Part shown: positions 23,708-30,473 of the stretch, piece after piece
How the letters are laid out: the number at the start of each line of letters is the position of its first letter
Position numbering within the stretch: the first letter of the stretch is position 1
DNA from: Pseudomonadota bacterium
Lineage (GTDB): Bacteria > Myxococcota_A > UBA796 > SXON01
Length of the DNA: 64,000 nucleotides
Direction: 5' to 3'
Assembly (NCBI GenBank): GCA_005778355.1
Contig: SXON01000059.1
Coordinates: forward strand, 1 to 64,000
Position numbers and translations under genes: made by a program
Notes under the pieces: model-generated
The model's database searches: none
What the model was told of the DNA's origin: nothing
What the model saw: only the letters and a program-made list of their open reading frames with translations

Positions 23708-24741
23708 CGGGCGGCCGCCGAGTCGCGCGCCGCCACCACCGGCAGCGCGTGCCACTCCATGATGCGTCGCGGCAAGGCCGCTCCGGCGCACACACCCACG
23801 TGGCCCCCCTTCAGCGTGCCCGTGGTCACCGCGCCGCCCCAGCGGCGGGACAGGGCGTGCGCCGCCTCGGGGGGCACGATGTGGTCGTCGCCCGCCGCCA
23901 CGGCGGTGGCGGGAACGGTGGCGCACGCGAGATCCACCGCCCGCCCGTCCATCAGCCATCCGCCCTCGATCAGCGCGTTATCGAAGTAACAACGCCGCAC
24001 GTATTCGCGGTAGGCCTCGCCGGGGAAGTCGACGCCGTCGTTGTTCCAGGCCTCGAGCGCCGTCCAGAGCTCCCGGAAGCCCTCGTCAGGGAAGCGGTCG
24101 ACGAGGCCCTTGTACTTGGCCGCGAGGCCCATCGGGCGCAGCCAGCGGAAGCTGTCCTGCATCAGCTCGCGGGGGAAGTTGCCGAAGCCATCGACGATCG
24201 CGTCGAGGGGGAAAGACTCCGGACGCGCCCAGCGTGACAGCCGCCCAGAGGCGTGGAAGTCGATCGGCGTGGCGAGGAAGAAGGCGGAGCGGGCTTGCGC
24301 ACGGTCGGTGCGGGCGAGGTGCGCCGCGAGGAACGTGCCGCCCACGCAGTAGCCGAGCACATTCATGGCGGGCACGCCAGCGTGCCGACAGGCGCGATCG
24401 AGGCAGCGCCCGATCACCCGGTCGACGTAGTGACACAGCGGCGTGTCGCGATCCTCGGGGCCGGCGCGTCCCCAGTCGAGGATGTACACCGGCACGCCCT
24501 GGGCGTTGAGCGTCTCGACAACGCTGCGCCCCGGGGCGAGGTCGAAGACGGTCCAGGTGTTGATGAGCGGCATGACACAGAAGAGCGGCGCCTGTGCCGA
24601 TGTGCCCTCGCGGGGCCGGAAGTAGCGCACTTTCGCCTTGCCGTCGCGATGGATCACCTCGTTCGGGCTCTGCCCGGTGCGCGCGCGAGACACCGGGTCC
24701 GTGCCGAGCCACAGCGCGGCCTGGGCGAGGTTGGCCACCAT
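23704..24741 (-). CDS. phaC: Class III-type PHA synthase PhaC (first copy)
   Basis: 345 residues, ATG directly after the phaE-like stop. Nucleophile Cys132 in LGYCVGGTF, acid in AGDDHIVPP, and His in LKGGHVGVCAG; also the conserved PLINTWTVFDLAPGRS and YILDWGRAGPED segments of PhaC. It should polymerise 3-hydroxyacyl-CoA with a PhaE-type partner on granules. It is clearly diverged from the adjacent second copy, so the duplication is old or the pair is heteromeric. Confidence 0.9.
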   Translation of the reverse strand: MVANLAQAALWLGTDPVSRARTGQSPNEVIHRDGKAKVRYFRPREGTSAQAPLFCVMPLINTWTVFDLAPGRSVVETLNAQGVPVYILDWGRAGPEDRDTPLCHYVDRVIGRCLDRACRHAGVPAMNVLGYCVGGTFLAAHLARTDRAQARSAFFLATPIDFHASGRLSRWARPESFPLDAIVDGFGNFPRELMQDSFRWLRPMGLAAKYKGLVDRFPDEGFRELWTALEAWNNDGVDFPGEAYREYVRRCYFDNALIEGGWLMDGRAVDLACATVPATAVAAGDDHIVPPEAAHALSRRWGGAVTTGTLKGGHVGVCAGAALPRRIMEWHALPVVAARDSAAAR

Positions 24742-25275
24742 CTACTTGCCCTTCCTGCGGGCGGCTGGTACGTTTGAAAACGCGCTCTCGACCTGGGCGC
24801 TCGAGGCAACCTCCGTGGCGCTGGGCGACGCCGGGACTGCCGAAGGCGAACCGCTGGTCGCCCGTGCCGCCGCCAAATCCCCACGGATCGCGGCGAGGGT
24901 GTCGCGGAGCTCCAGCCGGGCCTCGGCGGCCTCGATCCGCGCTTCCACGACCTCTTTCTCCATGCGGCCGAGGCGGTCTTTGAGCTCGAGCACGTGGTCC
25001 TCTTGCTGCAGGAGCCGCTCTTCAAGCAGGGCCGCCACGCGAGCAACGCGGACGAGATCGCCCCGCGTGGGCAGGTGCATCTTCTCCAGCGACTGGTCGA
25101 CCGACTTCTCGTACTGGCCGCGGGCGCGGGCAGCACCCTCGAGGTTCTTGCCCATCGCGCCGAGGAACGCGGGCGAGTCGAGCGTGGCATCCCACCACTG
25201 GGTCATCGCCTTCTCCCAGTGCTTGTACATCTCGTCGCCGAGCTTGGAGAAATCGGGTGCGGGTGCGCTGGCCAT
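24742..25275 (-). CDS. PhaE-like PHA synthase subunit, short form
   Basis: 177 residues from the ATG at 25275. The N-terminus is Trp-rich (HWEKAMTQWWDATLD). A PhaE-like MHLPTRGDLVRVARVAALLE stretch is followed by a long coiled coil (about residues 75-135) and a Pro/Ser/Ala-rich tail ending in RRKGK. PhaE activates class III PhaC; typical forms are near 350 residues, so this is a compact version, or a PhaM-like granule protein. It sits immediately before the first phaC. A TGCTGCGATGCA motif lies 32 bp upstream of the start. Confidence 0.75.
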   Translation of the reverse strand: MASAPAPDFSKLGDEMYKHWEKAMTQWWDATLDSPAFLGAMGKNLEGAARARGQYEKSVDQSLEKMHLPTRGDLVRVARVAALLEERLLQQEDHVLELKDRLGRMEKEVVEARIEAAEARLELRDTLAAIRGDLAAARATSGSPSAVPASPSATEVASSAQVESAFSNVPAARRKGK

Positions 25276-25306
25276 GGTCGTCCTCTGCTGCGGGGTGGAA
25301 CTATCT

Positions 25307-25318
25307 TGCTGCGATGCA
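25307..25318. promoter_or_regulatory. Candidate PhaR operator TGCTGCGATGCA upstream of phaE-like gene
   Basis: Intergenic copy of the PHA-locus motif, between phasin and the phaE-like gene. PhaR proteins are known to bind TGC/GCA-rich sites near phasin genes; this assignment is by context. Confidence 0.5.
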
Positions 25319-25400
25319 ATGTGGCGGTGGTCCCAGGCTGGGGACGTGCAGCGGGCGGCGCCTCCTGCCGGTCGGGCAGGGACGCCGCTCGCCGGGCGGC

Positions 25401-25652
25401 CTACTTGGCCTCGGCTTCGACCGGCTTCCAGGCCTCGACCATCGACTTGCCCACGCCCTGCGCGTAGCTCACCGAGGTGTCGTAGCTCGACTGGTAGAAA
25501 CCCATCGCCGCCTCGAACTGGGTGCGCGCGAGCTTGGCCTGCGCCTTCTGGAAGTCGAGCCACTGGGTCTGCGACTCGACCGCCTGCTGGCCGAGGGTGT
25601 GCACGTTCTTGCGGTAGCTGTTGACGAAGCTGTTGTTGAAGAGGCTGTCCAT
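25401..25652 (-). CDS. phaP: Phasin, PHA granule-associated protein
   Basis: 83 residues, small even for a phasin. It is amphipathic and helical, with phasin-like QTQWLDFQKAQAKLARTQFE and MGFYQSSYDTSVSYAQGVG. Phasins coat PHA granules and control their size. A good Shine-Dalgarno (AGGGAGA, about 5 nt spacing) precedes the ATG, in contrast to the leaderless genes nearby. Divergent from phaR across about 130 bp that hold an inverted pair of TGCTGCGATGCA-type motifs, as expected for PhaR control. Confidence 0.85.
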   Translation of the reverse strand: MDSLFNNSFVNSYRKNVHTLGQQAVESQTQWLDFQKAQAKLARTQFEAAMGFYQSSYDTSVSYAQGVGKSMVEAWKPVEAEAK

Positions 25653-25719
25653 CTTGGTCTCCCTGGTGGTTGTTGCCGGCGAAGGGGCTCGTCCCGGGCA
25701 CGGCATCATGTATGAACCA

Positions 25720-25757
25720 TGCTGCGGTGCGTCAAGCGCAAATTGTGCATCGCAGCA
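25720..25757. promoter_or_regulatory. Inverted pair of PhaR-type sites between phasin and phaR
   Basis: TGCTGCGGTGC (25720-25730) and GCATCGCAGCA (25747-25757) are inverted repeats matching at 10 of 11 positions, separated by 16 bp. They lie between the two divergent starts, overlapping the likely promoters. Repression of both phasin and phaR by PhaR is inferred. Confidence 0.6.
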
Positions 25758-25768
25758 TGAGCCGGGCG

Positions 25769-25774
25769 GATAGC
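25769..25774 (+). promoter_or_regulatory. -10-like GATAGC before phaR
   Basis: GATAGC is 7 nt before the phaR ATG; weak match but the same geometry as other leaderless genes here. Confidence 0.35.
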
Positions 25775-25781
25775 GGGGCGC

Positions 25782-26312
25782 ATGCCGCACATCCGAAAGT
25801 ACGAGAACCGCCGCCTCTACGACACCGGCGCCTCGAAGTACGTCAACCTCGAGGAGATCGCCGAGATGGTGCGGCGCGGCGAGGAGGTGACCGTCGAGGA
25901 CAGCAAGACGGGTCGCGATCTTACCCAGGAGGTGCTCCTGCAGGTGGTCCTCACCTCGCCCACGGGGGCTGCGCTCGTGCCGGTCGGCTTGCTGCGTCGC
26001 CTCATCCGCGCCGCGGCGAACCCCGTGCTGTCACGCGGCATCGACCCGGCGCTCGCGCAGGGCCTCGACCTTTTCCATCGCCAACTCGAGGCGCTGGAAC
26101 GCGGGTTGCCGACCTTCCCGGGGTGGCCCCCCAACGCCGCGGGCCGCACCGGCTACCGCCACCCCGAGCCGGGTGCCGACCTGCAAGAGCCCCCTCCCTC
26201 ACCGCCCCCGCCGTACGACCCGGGACCGGGCCCCGACGACGCGGCCGACCCCGAGCTCGACGCGCTTCGCGCTCGCCTCGACGCGCTCGAGAAGCGCTTG
26301 CGGCGCGGTTGA
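25782..26312 (+). CDS. phaR: PHA synthesis regulator PhaR
   Basis: 176 residues. The N-terminus HIRKYENRRLYDTGASKYVN is the hallmark of the PHB/PHA accumulation regulator DNA-binding domain, followed by a PHB_acc-like region (EEVTVEDSKTGRDLTQEVLLQ). The C-terminal third is Pro-rich and ends in a short coiled coil (DALRARLDALEKRLRR). PhaR binds PHA granules and represses phasin genes until polymer accumulates. It is divergent from phasin across paired operator-like sites. The next gene starts at a TTG overlapping its stop. Confidence 0.92.
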   Translation: MPHIRKYENRRLYDTGASKYVNLEEIAEMVRRGEEVTVEDSKTGRDLTQEVLLQVVLTSPTGAALVPVGLLRRLIRAAANPVLSRGIDPALAQGLDLFHRQLEALERGLPTFPGWPPNAAGRTGYRHPEPGADLQEPPPSPPPPYDPGPGPDDAADPELDALRARLDALEKRLRRG

Positions 26313-26995
26313 TCCTCGGGCTCGCCACCGCCGCTGCCGCCGGTTGTTTCGAGCAGCACCTGCTCGAGGCCATGGCGCTCAACAGCGAACGGCGGGCCTT
26401 GTACGCTGAGTTTTCAGGTGGCCGTTCGGAAGCGGTGTCCGACCGGCTGGTGGAGACGGAACGCTTGACCCTCCCGGTGGCTCGCGCCTTCGATCGCCGC
26501 GCCGAGACCTTCCAACGTGCGGGTATCGCGGTGATGTGCGCGGAGTTCGAACCGATGTCGCGGGCGCCCGGGGCGCCCACCCAGACCGCTCCGATGCAAA
26601 CCCCGCCGGGGCTGGTCGAATGGGTGCAGGAGGCCCGACTGGCGGTGCGCTTCGAGGCTGCCTACACCGAGGGCGGCTTCGCTGCGGCCGAGCGTCTCGC
26701 CGGCGAGGTGCTCTCACGGCTGGCGGAGGCTGAGCCTCGCGGCAAGAACGGCGGCCTGTGCATGACGCGGCATCTCGTGGAGTCCATCCGTCGCGTCGCC
26801 CGGCTCGCTCCCCACCACGCCGGCGAGGCCGATCTGCTCGGTTTCCGCTGGCGGAGCCCGGAGCGACTCTCACGGGCGTTCTACTGGCTCCAGGTGGCGG
26901 CGCTGCCCGCCGGGCTCGACCTTGATGTGCTCGCCGAACCCGCGCACCTCGCTGGCGCGCCGATCATCTGTAGCGATGTGCCGCCCATCCCTTGA
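26309..26995 (+). CDS. Lipoprotein of unknown function
   Basis: 228 residues from the TTG at 26309, which overlaps the phaR stop (TTGA) and gives a clean lipobox (ATAAAAGC, C13). The mature part is mostly helical with charged residues (LVEWVQEARLAVRFEAAYTE, AERLAGEVLSRLAEAE) and no family motif recognised. Coupling to phaR suggests co-expression, but a role in PHA metabolism is not evident from sequence. Alternative starts downstream would lose the signal. Confidence 0.65.
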   Translation: MILGLATAAAAGCFEQHLLEAMALNSERRALYAEFSGGRSEAVSDRLVETERLTLPVARAFDRRAETFQRAGIAVMCAEFEPMSRAPGAPTQTAPMQTPPGLVEWVQEARLAVRFEAAYTEGGFAAAERLAGEVLSRLAEAEPRGKNGGLCMTRHLVESIRRVARLAPHHAGEADLLGFRWRSPERLSRAFYWLQVAALPAGLDLDVLAEPAHLAGAPIICSDVPPIP

Positions 26996-27008
26996 GTGTC
27001 CTGCGGCA

Positions 27009-27014
27009 TAGCAG
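27009..27014 (+). promoter_or_regulatory. -10-like TAGCAG before the exported protein at 27020
   Basis: TAGCAG is 5 nt before the ATG at 27020. Weak match to the hexamer, but consistent geometry. Confidence 0.3.
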
Positions 27015-27019
27015 TCGCC

Positions 27020-27760
27020 ATGCTGCTCGCCCTCGTCGCGCTTGCGACTGCCGAGGACCTCGATCTCTCCATCGCGTACCGCGGGCGGTCGCTCGACGCG
27101 ACGCTCCACGACGTGGCCGCCGGTCCCCTCCCCTCGCTCGTGCTCGACGATGGCGACCACGAGCTCCGCCTCGACCTGCGCTTGACCCGCTTCTCCGCTA
27201 CCGAGATCGGGCTCGACTTCGTGGCCACCCGCGTGCCGGATGGCGGAGGCAAGGGCGAGGTGCTTTGGCAGGGCAGCGTCTCGGGCGTCGGCACGAACTT
27301 GCCGTCGTTCGCGGCCGGGACGCTCACCGAGACCGGGCCCGAGTTTGCACTCCTGGCGGCGGGGCGTCACCCGGCCGCGATGGTCAGCTCCGGCGCTCTC
27401 GCGGGCTGCCAGTACACCCGCATGGCGGGAATGACCGACGTGGCCTGCGACAGCGCGTCGATCCGCCACCACCGCGTGGAGCGGCACGCCATCGATGAGA
27501 TCGAGGCCGGCGTGGCCCGCGCGCGAGCGAATCCCGCGCTGGCCGTCGACGCGGGGCCGACGAAGGTGACACTCAGCGGGAAGAGCTTCGATGGCTACCG
27601 GGTGACGGTCGCCATGCCGGGCTCGCCCCCCTCGTACAACCTCGTGGCCTGGACCGGCGCCGACGGGCTCGACGAGGTGCGCTGCCAGGGGGGAAGCGAG
27701 GCGGCCTGCACCGCGCTGATGACCGCGTTCATCGGCGGATTACCGACCGAGTTGCAGTAG
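27020..27760 (+). CDS. Exported protein of unknown function
   Basis: 246 residues from the ATG at 27020, preferred over the GTG at 26996 because it begins directly with a signal peptide (MLLALVALATAED). The mature part is beta-rich with several Cys (AGCQYTRMAG, TDVACDSAS, VRCQGGSEAACTA). No known domain recognised. Located between a phaR-coupled lipoprotein and a PH-domain membrane protein. Confidence 0.65.
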   Translation: MLLALVALATAEDLDLSIAYRGRSLDATLHDVAAGPLPSLVLDDGDHELRLDLRLTRFSATEIGLDFVATRVPDGGGKGEVLWQGSVSGVGTNLPSFAAGTLTETGPEFALLAAGRHPAAMVSSGALAGCQYTRMAGMTDVACDSASIRHHRVERHAIDEIEAGVARARANPALAVDAGPTKVTLSGKSFDGYRVTVAMPGSPPSYNLVAWTGADGLDEVRCQGGSEAACTALMTAFIGGLPTELQ

Positions 27761-27778
27761 CGCATCGCGGGAGAACGT

Positions 27779-27784
27779 TACCCT
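27779..27784 (+). promoter_or_regulatory. -10-like TACCCT before PH-domain gene
   Basis: TACCCT is 6 nt before the ATG at 27791. Confidence 0.35.
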
Positions 27785-27790
27785 CCCCCC

Positions 27791-28318
27791 ATGGAAACCC
27801 CCGTCTCCGCTAACTTCGACCCGAAGCTCAAGATCTACCTGGTGCTCCAGGTCGCAGCGGTCCTCTGCGTCACCATGGTGGGCCTGTTCGTGCTCCCCGC
27901 GTGGGTGGTGCTCGGCCCGATCTGGGCGCACTTCTACTTCCCCACGATCACCGCCACGCTCACCGACCGCGCCCTGCTCTACAGCCACGGCGTGCTCTTC
28001 CGGCAGGAGATGAGCATCCCGCTCGACAAGATCCAGGACGTGTCGCTCATGCACGGGCCGTTGCTCGACGCCTTCGGCCTGTGCACGCTGAGGGTGGAGA
28101 CCGCCGGTGGTGGACAGGCCGGCTCCGCCGCCGTGCTCGTGGGCGTGCGCGACGCGGCGAACTTCCGCACCGCCGTCATCGCCCGTCGCGACGCCGCCGC
28201 CAGCCAGGGGCGCTCCACCGCCGAGACCGAGATCGGCTTGCTCCGAGAGATCCGCGACACGCTGCTGCGCATCGAGGCACGGATGGCGACACGCGTGGAT
28301 GACGGCCCCTCGTCGTAA
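27791..28318 (+). CDS. Membrane protein with bacterial PH (bPH2/DUF304-type) domain
   Basis: 175 residues. Two close hydrophobic segments (about 14-53) precede a bPH2-like domain: TITATLTDRALLYSHGVLFR, then SIPLDKIQDVSLMHGPLLDAFGLCTLRVET. That order is typical of DUF304 proteins, which sit in the cytoplasmic membrane with the PH fold inside. The C-terminus is a helix (ETEIGLLREIRDTLLRIEAR) that may oligomerise. Function in this family is generally unknown. Confidence 0.8.
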   Translation: METPVSANFDPKLKIYLVLQVAAVLCVTMVGLFVLPAWVVLGPIWAHFYFPTITATLTDRALLYSHGVLFRQEMSIPLDKIQDVSLMHGPLLDAFGLCTLRVETAGGGQAGSAAVLVGVRDAANFRTAVIARRDAAASQGRSTAETEIGLLREIRDTLLRIEARMATRVDDGPSS

Positions 28319-28651
28319 GCGATTGTCGCGCGAAACGGATCCGTCGTGAGCACAAGCTGCATGAACGGGCACGCGCTCCCCCGCCCGTGCGGGGTTCCCA
28401 ACCCGGCGGCGTCACCACCGACCAGCCAACCTACATTTTCGACCGGCGCCTCCATCCCGCCTCGGCGTCGCTAGCGTTCGCGTCCCGTTCGAGTAGCCTG
28501 TGCTCGCGACGTTTCCGGTCCAGCTATCATCCGCTCACGACGGCCCTCCCCGAGGGGGGCATTCCCGACGGGCGCCCAGCAGCGGGCAGGCCAGGCGTCG
28601 GCCCTTCGAACCCGACAGACGCGCCGAACACGGCCGTCGCGGCTGGCCCCC
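28319..28651. other. 333 bp convergent intergenic region without a gene
   Basis: No convincing coding frame or RNA gene. It lies between two convergent genes. A weak hairpin is possible around GCACG/CGTGC (about 28370-28395) and a GC hairpin near 28545-28560, neither with a T-tract. A GGTTCGAA-like word near 28607 on the minus strand is not part of a tRNA fold. Confidence 0.6.
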
Positions 28652-29239
28652 TCAGGCGCGCTCCGCCCCGAGAGCCTCCACCTGCGCCAACCACTTCGCC
28701 CGGCGTTCCGGCGTGGAGAGGCGCACGATGCCGAGGGCGGTCCCCCGAATCGGGCGGACCCCGCAGTACCCGAGCGTGATCCACTTCAGCGCGTTGTGGG
28801 CGGGACGTCCCGAGAGCCACCAGAGGTACCAGGGAGTGTCGAGGGTGTAGATGATCCGCGCCGAGCGACCGGTGAGCAGGCGGTCCCAGGTGGTGGCCTT
28901 GCCGGGGTGTTTGCGGAAGAAGAAGCCCGGCAGGAACACGCGATCCAGGAAGCCCTTGAACAGCCCGGGTACCGACCCCCACCACACCGGGTGGATCACC
29001 ACCAGGTGCTCGGCCCACCGGATCGCCTCCTGCGCCGCGAGAAGGTCGGGCTCCAACTCCGTGCGTTGACGGTAGCCGTACTGGAGGTTGGGATTGAAGG
29101 AAAGATCGCGTACCACCACCTCGCGCACCTCGGCGCCAGTGGCCTCGGCGCCACGCTTGTAGGCGGCGTGCAGCGCGAAGCAGAAGCTCTGGGCGTCGGG
29201 GTGACCGTTCAAGATCAGGATGCGAGCAGGCTTTGCCAT
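28652..29239 (-). CDS. NAD(P)H:quinone oxidoreductase-like flavodoxin-fold protein
   Basis: 195 residues from the ATG at 29239. Flavodoxin-like FMN/FAD site ILILNGHPDAQSFCFALH at the N-terminus, and HPVWWGSVPGLFKGFLDRVF, the signature of the NQO/KefF/MdaB family. These enzymes reduce quinones or other electrophiles with NAD(P)H. Cytosolic, single domain, normal length. No operon partner; divergent from the M23 peptidase gene. Confidence 0.85.
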   Translation of the reverse strand: MAKPARILILNGHPDAQSFCFALHAAYKRGAEATGAEVREVVVRDLSFNPNLQYGYRQRTELEPDLLAAQEAIRWAEHLVVIHPVWWGSVPGLFKGFLDRVFLPGFFFRKHPGKATTWDRLLTGRSARIIYTLDTPWYLWWLSGRPAHNALKWITLGYCGVRPIRGTALGIVRLSTPERRAKWLAQVEALGAERA

Positions 29240-29326
29240 GGAGCCCGCCCCTATCCGGGATCCTACCCCGCGCCGGCGGGTGCCCCGTGACACAGCCGTG
29301 AAAGCCCCGCGATAGCCGCCGCCGCC

Positions 29327-30454
29327 ATGGACTTCGTCCCACTGCGCTTCCCGACCGTCGACGAACAACGCGACTTGTTTTACCCCACCGCCTACGTCGA
29401 CCATGCGGGCGACGATTGGAACTGCGGCAGCATCACCTACGATGGGCACCAGGGCAGCGACTTCGGCGTGGGCAGCTGGAGCGGCATGGAGGAGGGTCGC
29501 GAGGTGGTGGCGGCCGCGAATGGCATCGTGGTCGACGTGCACGACGGCGAGTACGACCGCTGCACCGGCGAGTCCGCCGACTGCTCCGGCTACGGCAACT
29601 ACGTCTTCTTGCGGCACGCCGACGGGCGGTACAGCTTCTACGGGCACATGTCCACCGACAGCGTCTCGGTGTCACTGGGCGACTTCGTGGCTTGCGGGGA
29701 GCCGCTCGGCATGGCCGGTTCCTCCGGACACTCCACCGGACCGCACCTGCACTTCGAGGTGCGCGAACCGGACTGGTCAGTGGTCGAGCCCTTCGCCGGT
29801 CGGTGCGGCGCAGACCAGACCAGTTGGAACGAGCAGGGCGAGTACGACAGCACGCCCGCCACCACATGCCCGAGCTACCCCGGCTGCGAGGCCGTCACGA
29901 CGCTCAGCTGCGGCGACACGTGGACCGGACGCAGCGACGACCCCGGCTCCACCGACAACATCGCCTGGTACGGCTGCACCGAGGGCACCGAGGAAGGCAA
30001 TGAGATGAGCTTTGCCTTCGCGACGGATCGCGACGAGCCGGTGCGCGTGAGTGTCACCGGTCTCGGCGACGACCTCGACCTCTTCCTCATGCCCGGGACC
30101 GCCTGCGACGGGCAGGCCTGCCTGGCGTCGAGCGTGGAGTCGAACGCCGCGCCCGAGCACATGGAGTTCGACGCCACCGCCGGGGAGATCTACACCCTGA
30201 TGGTGGATGGCTACGGCGGCGGCGCGAGCGCGTTCACGCTGGCCGTCGAGTGCGAGGGAGCGCTGCCACAAGCCGACGACACCGGCGAGAGCGACAGCAG
30301 CAAGCCACGGCCCTCGCCGCGGGCGCAGGCCGAGGCGACGACCCCGGGAGCCGATTGCGGCTGTGCCTCGACGCCGCGACGGGCCTGGACGAGCTGTCTC
30401 GTGCTCGCCATCCTCCGCCGTGCCCGCCCTTGCCGGATATCTACTATACGTTAG
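29327..30454 (+). CDS. M23 metallopeptidase with pre-peptidase-type domain and MYXO-CTERM-like tail
   Basis: 375 residues. LytM/M23 zinc ligands are complete: His41 and Asp45 in GHQGSDFGVG, and His140/His142 in GPHLHFEV. Residues of about 185-320 form a beta-sandwich like bacterial pre-peptidase C-terminal domains (SVTGLGDDLDLFLMPG, YTLMVDGYGGG). The end has GADCGCAS, a weak helix and basic residues, a MYXO-CTERM-like tail. It likely cuts peptidoglycan or other Gly-rich peptides. Odd point: no signal peptide is visible at the ATG and no upstream start adds one, so export is unclear. Confidence 0.8.
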   Translation: MDFVPLRFPTVDEQRDLFYPTAYVDHAGDDWNCGSITYDGHQGSDFGVGSWSGMEEGREVVAAANGIVVDVHDGEYDRCTGESADCSGYGNYVFLRHADGRYSFYGHMSTDSVSVSLGDFVACGEPLGMAGSSGHSTGPHLHFEVREPDWSVVEPFAGRCGADQTSWNEQGEYDSTPATTCPSYPGCEAVTTLSCGDTWTGRSDDPGSTDNIAWYGCTEGTEEGNEMSFAFATDRDEPVRVSVTGLGDDLDLFLMPGTACDGQACLASSVESNAAPEHMEFDATAGEIYTLMVDGYGGGASAFTLAVECEGALPQADDTGESDSSKPRPSPRAQAEATTPGADCGCASTPRRAWTSCLVLAILRRARPCRISTIR

Positions 30455-30459
30455 ATAAC
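30430..30459 (+). promoter_or_regulatory. A/T-rich promoter of the dihaem lipoprotein gene
   Basis: TTGCCG (30430-30435) and GATAAC (30454-30459) are spaced 18 bp, a plausible -35/-10 pair, in an unusually A/T-rich stretch. A short leader with AGG precedes the ATG at 30474. Confidence 0.4.
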
Positions 30460-30473
30460 CGACGAGGCCCAGC

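Noticed and set aside
28600-28625. GGTTCGAA-like word as a tRNA T-loop
   Set aside because: The flanking bases do not form a T-stem and no acceptor or anticodon arm is visible.
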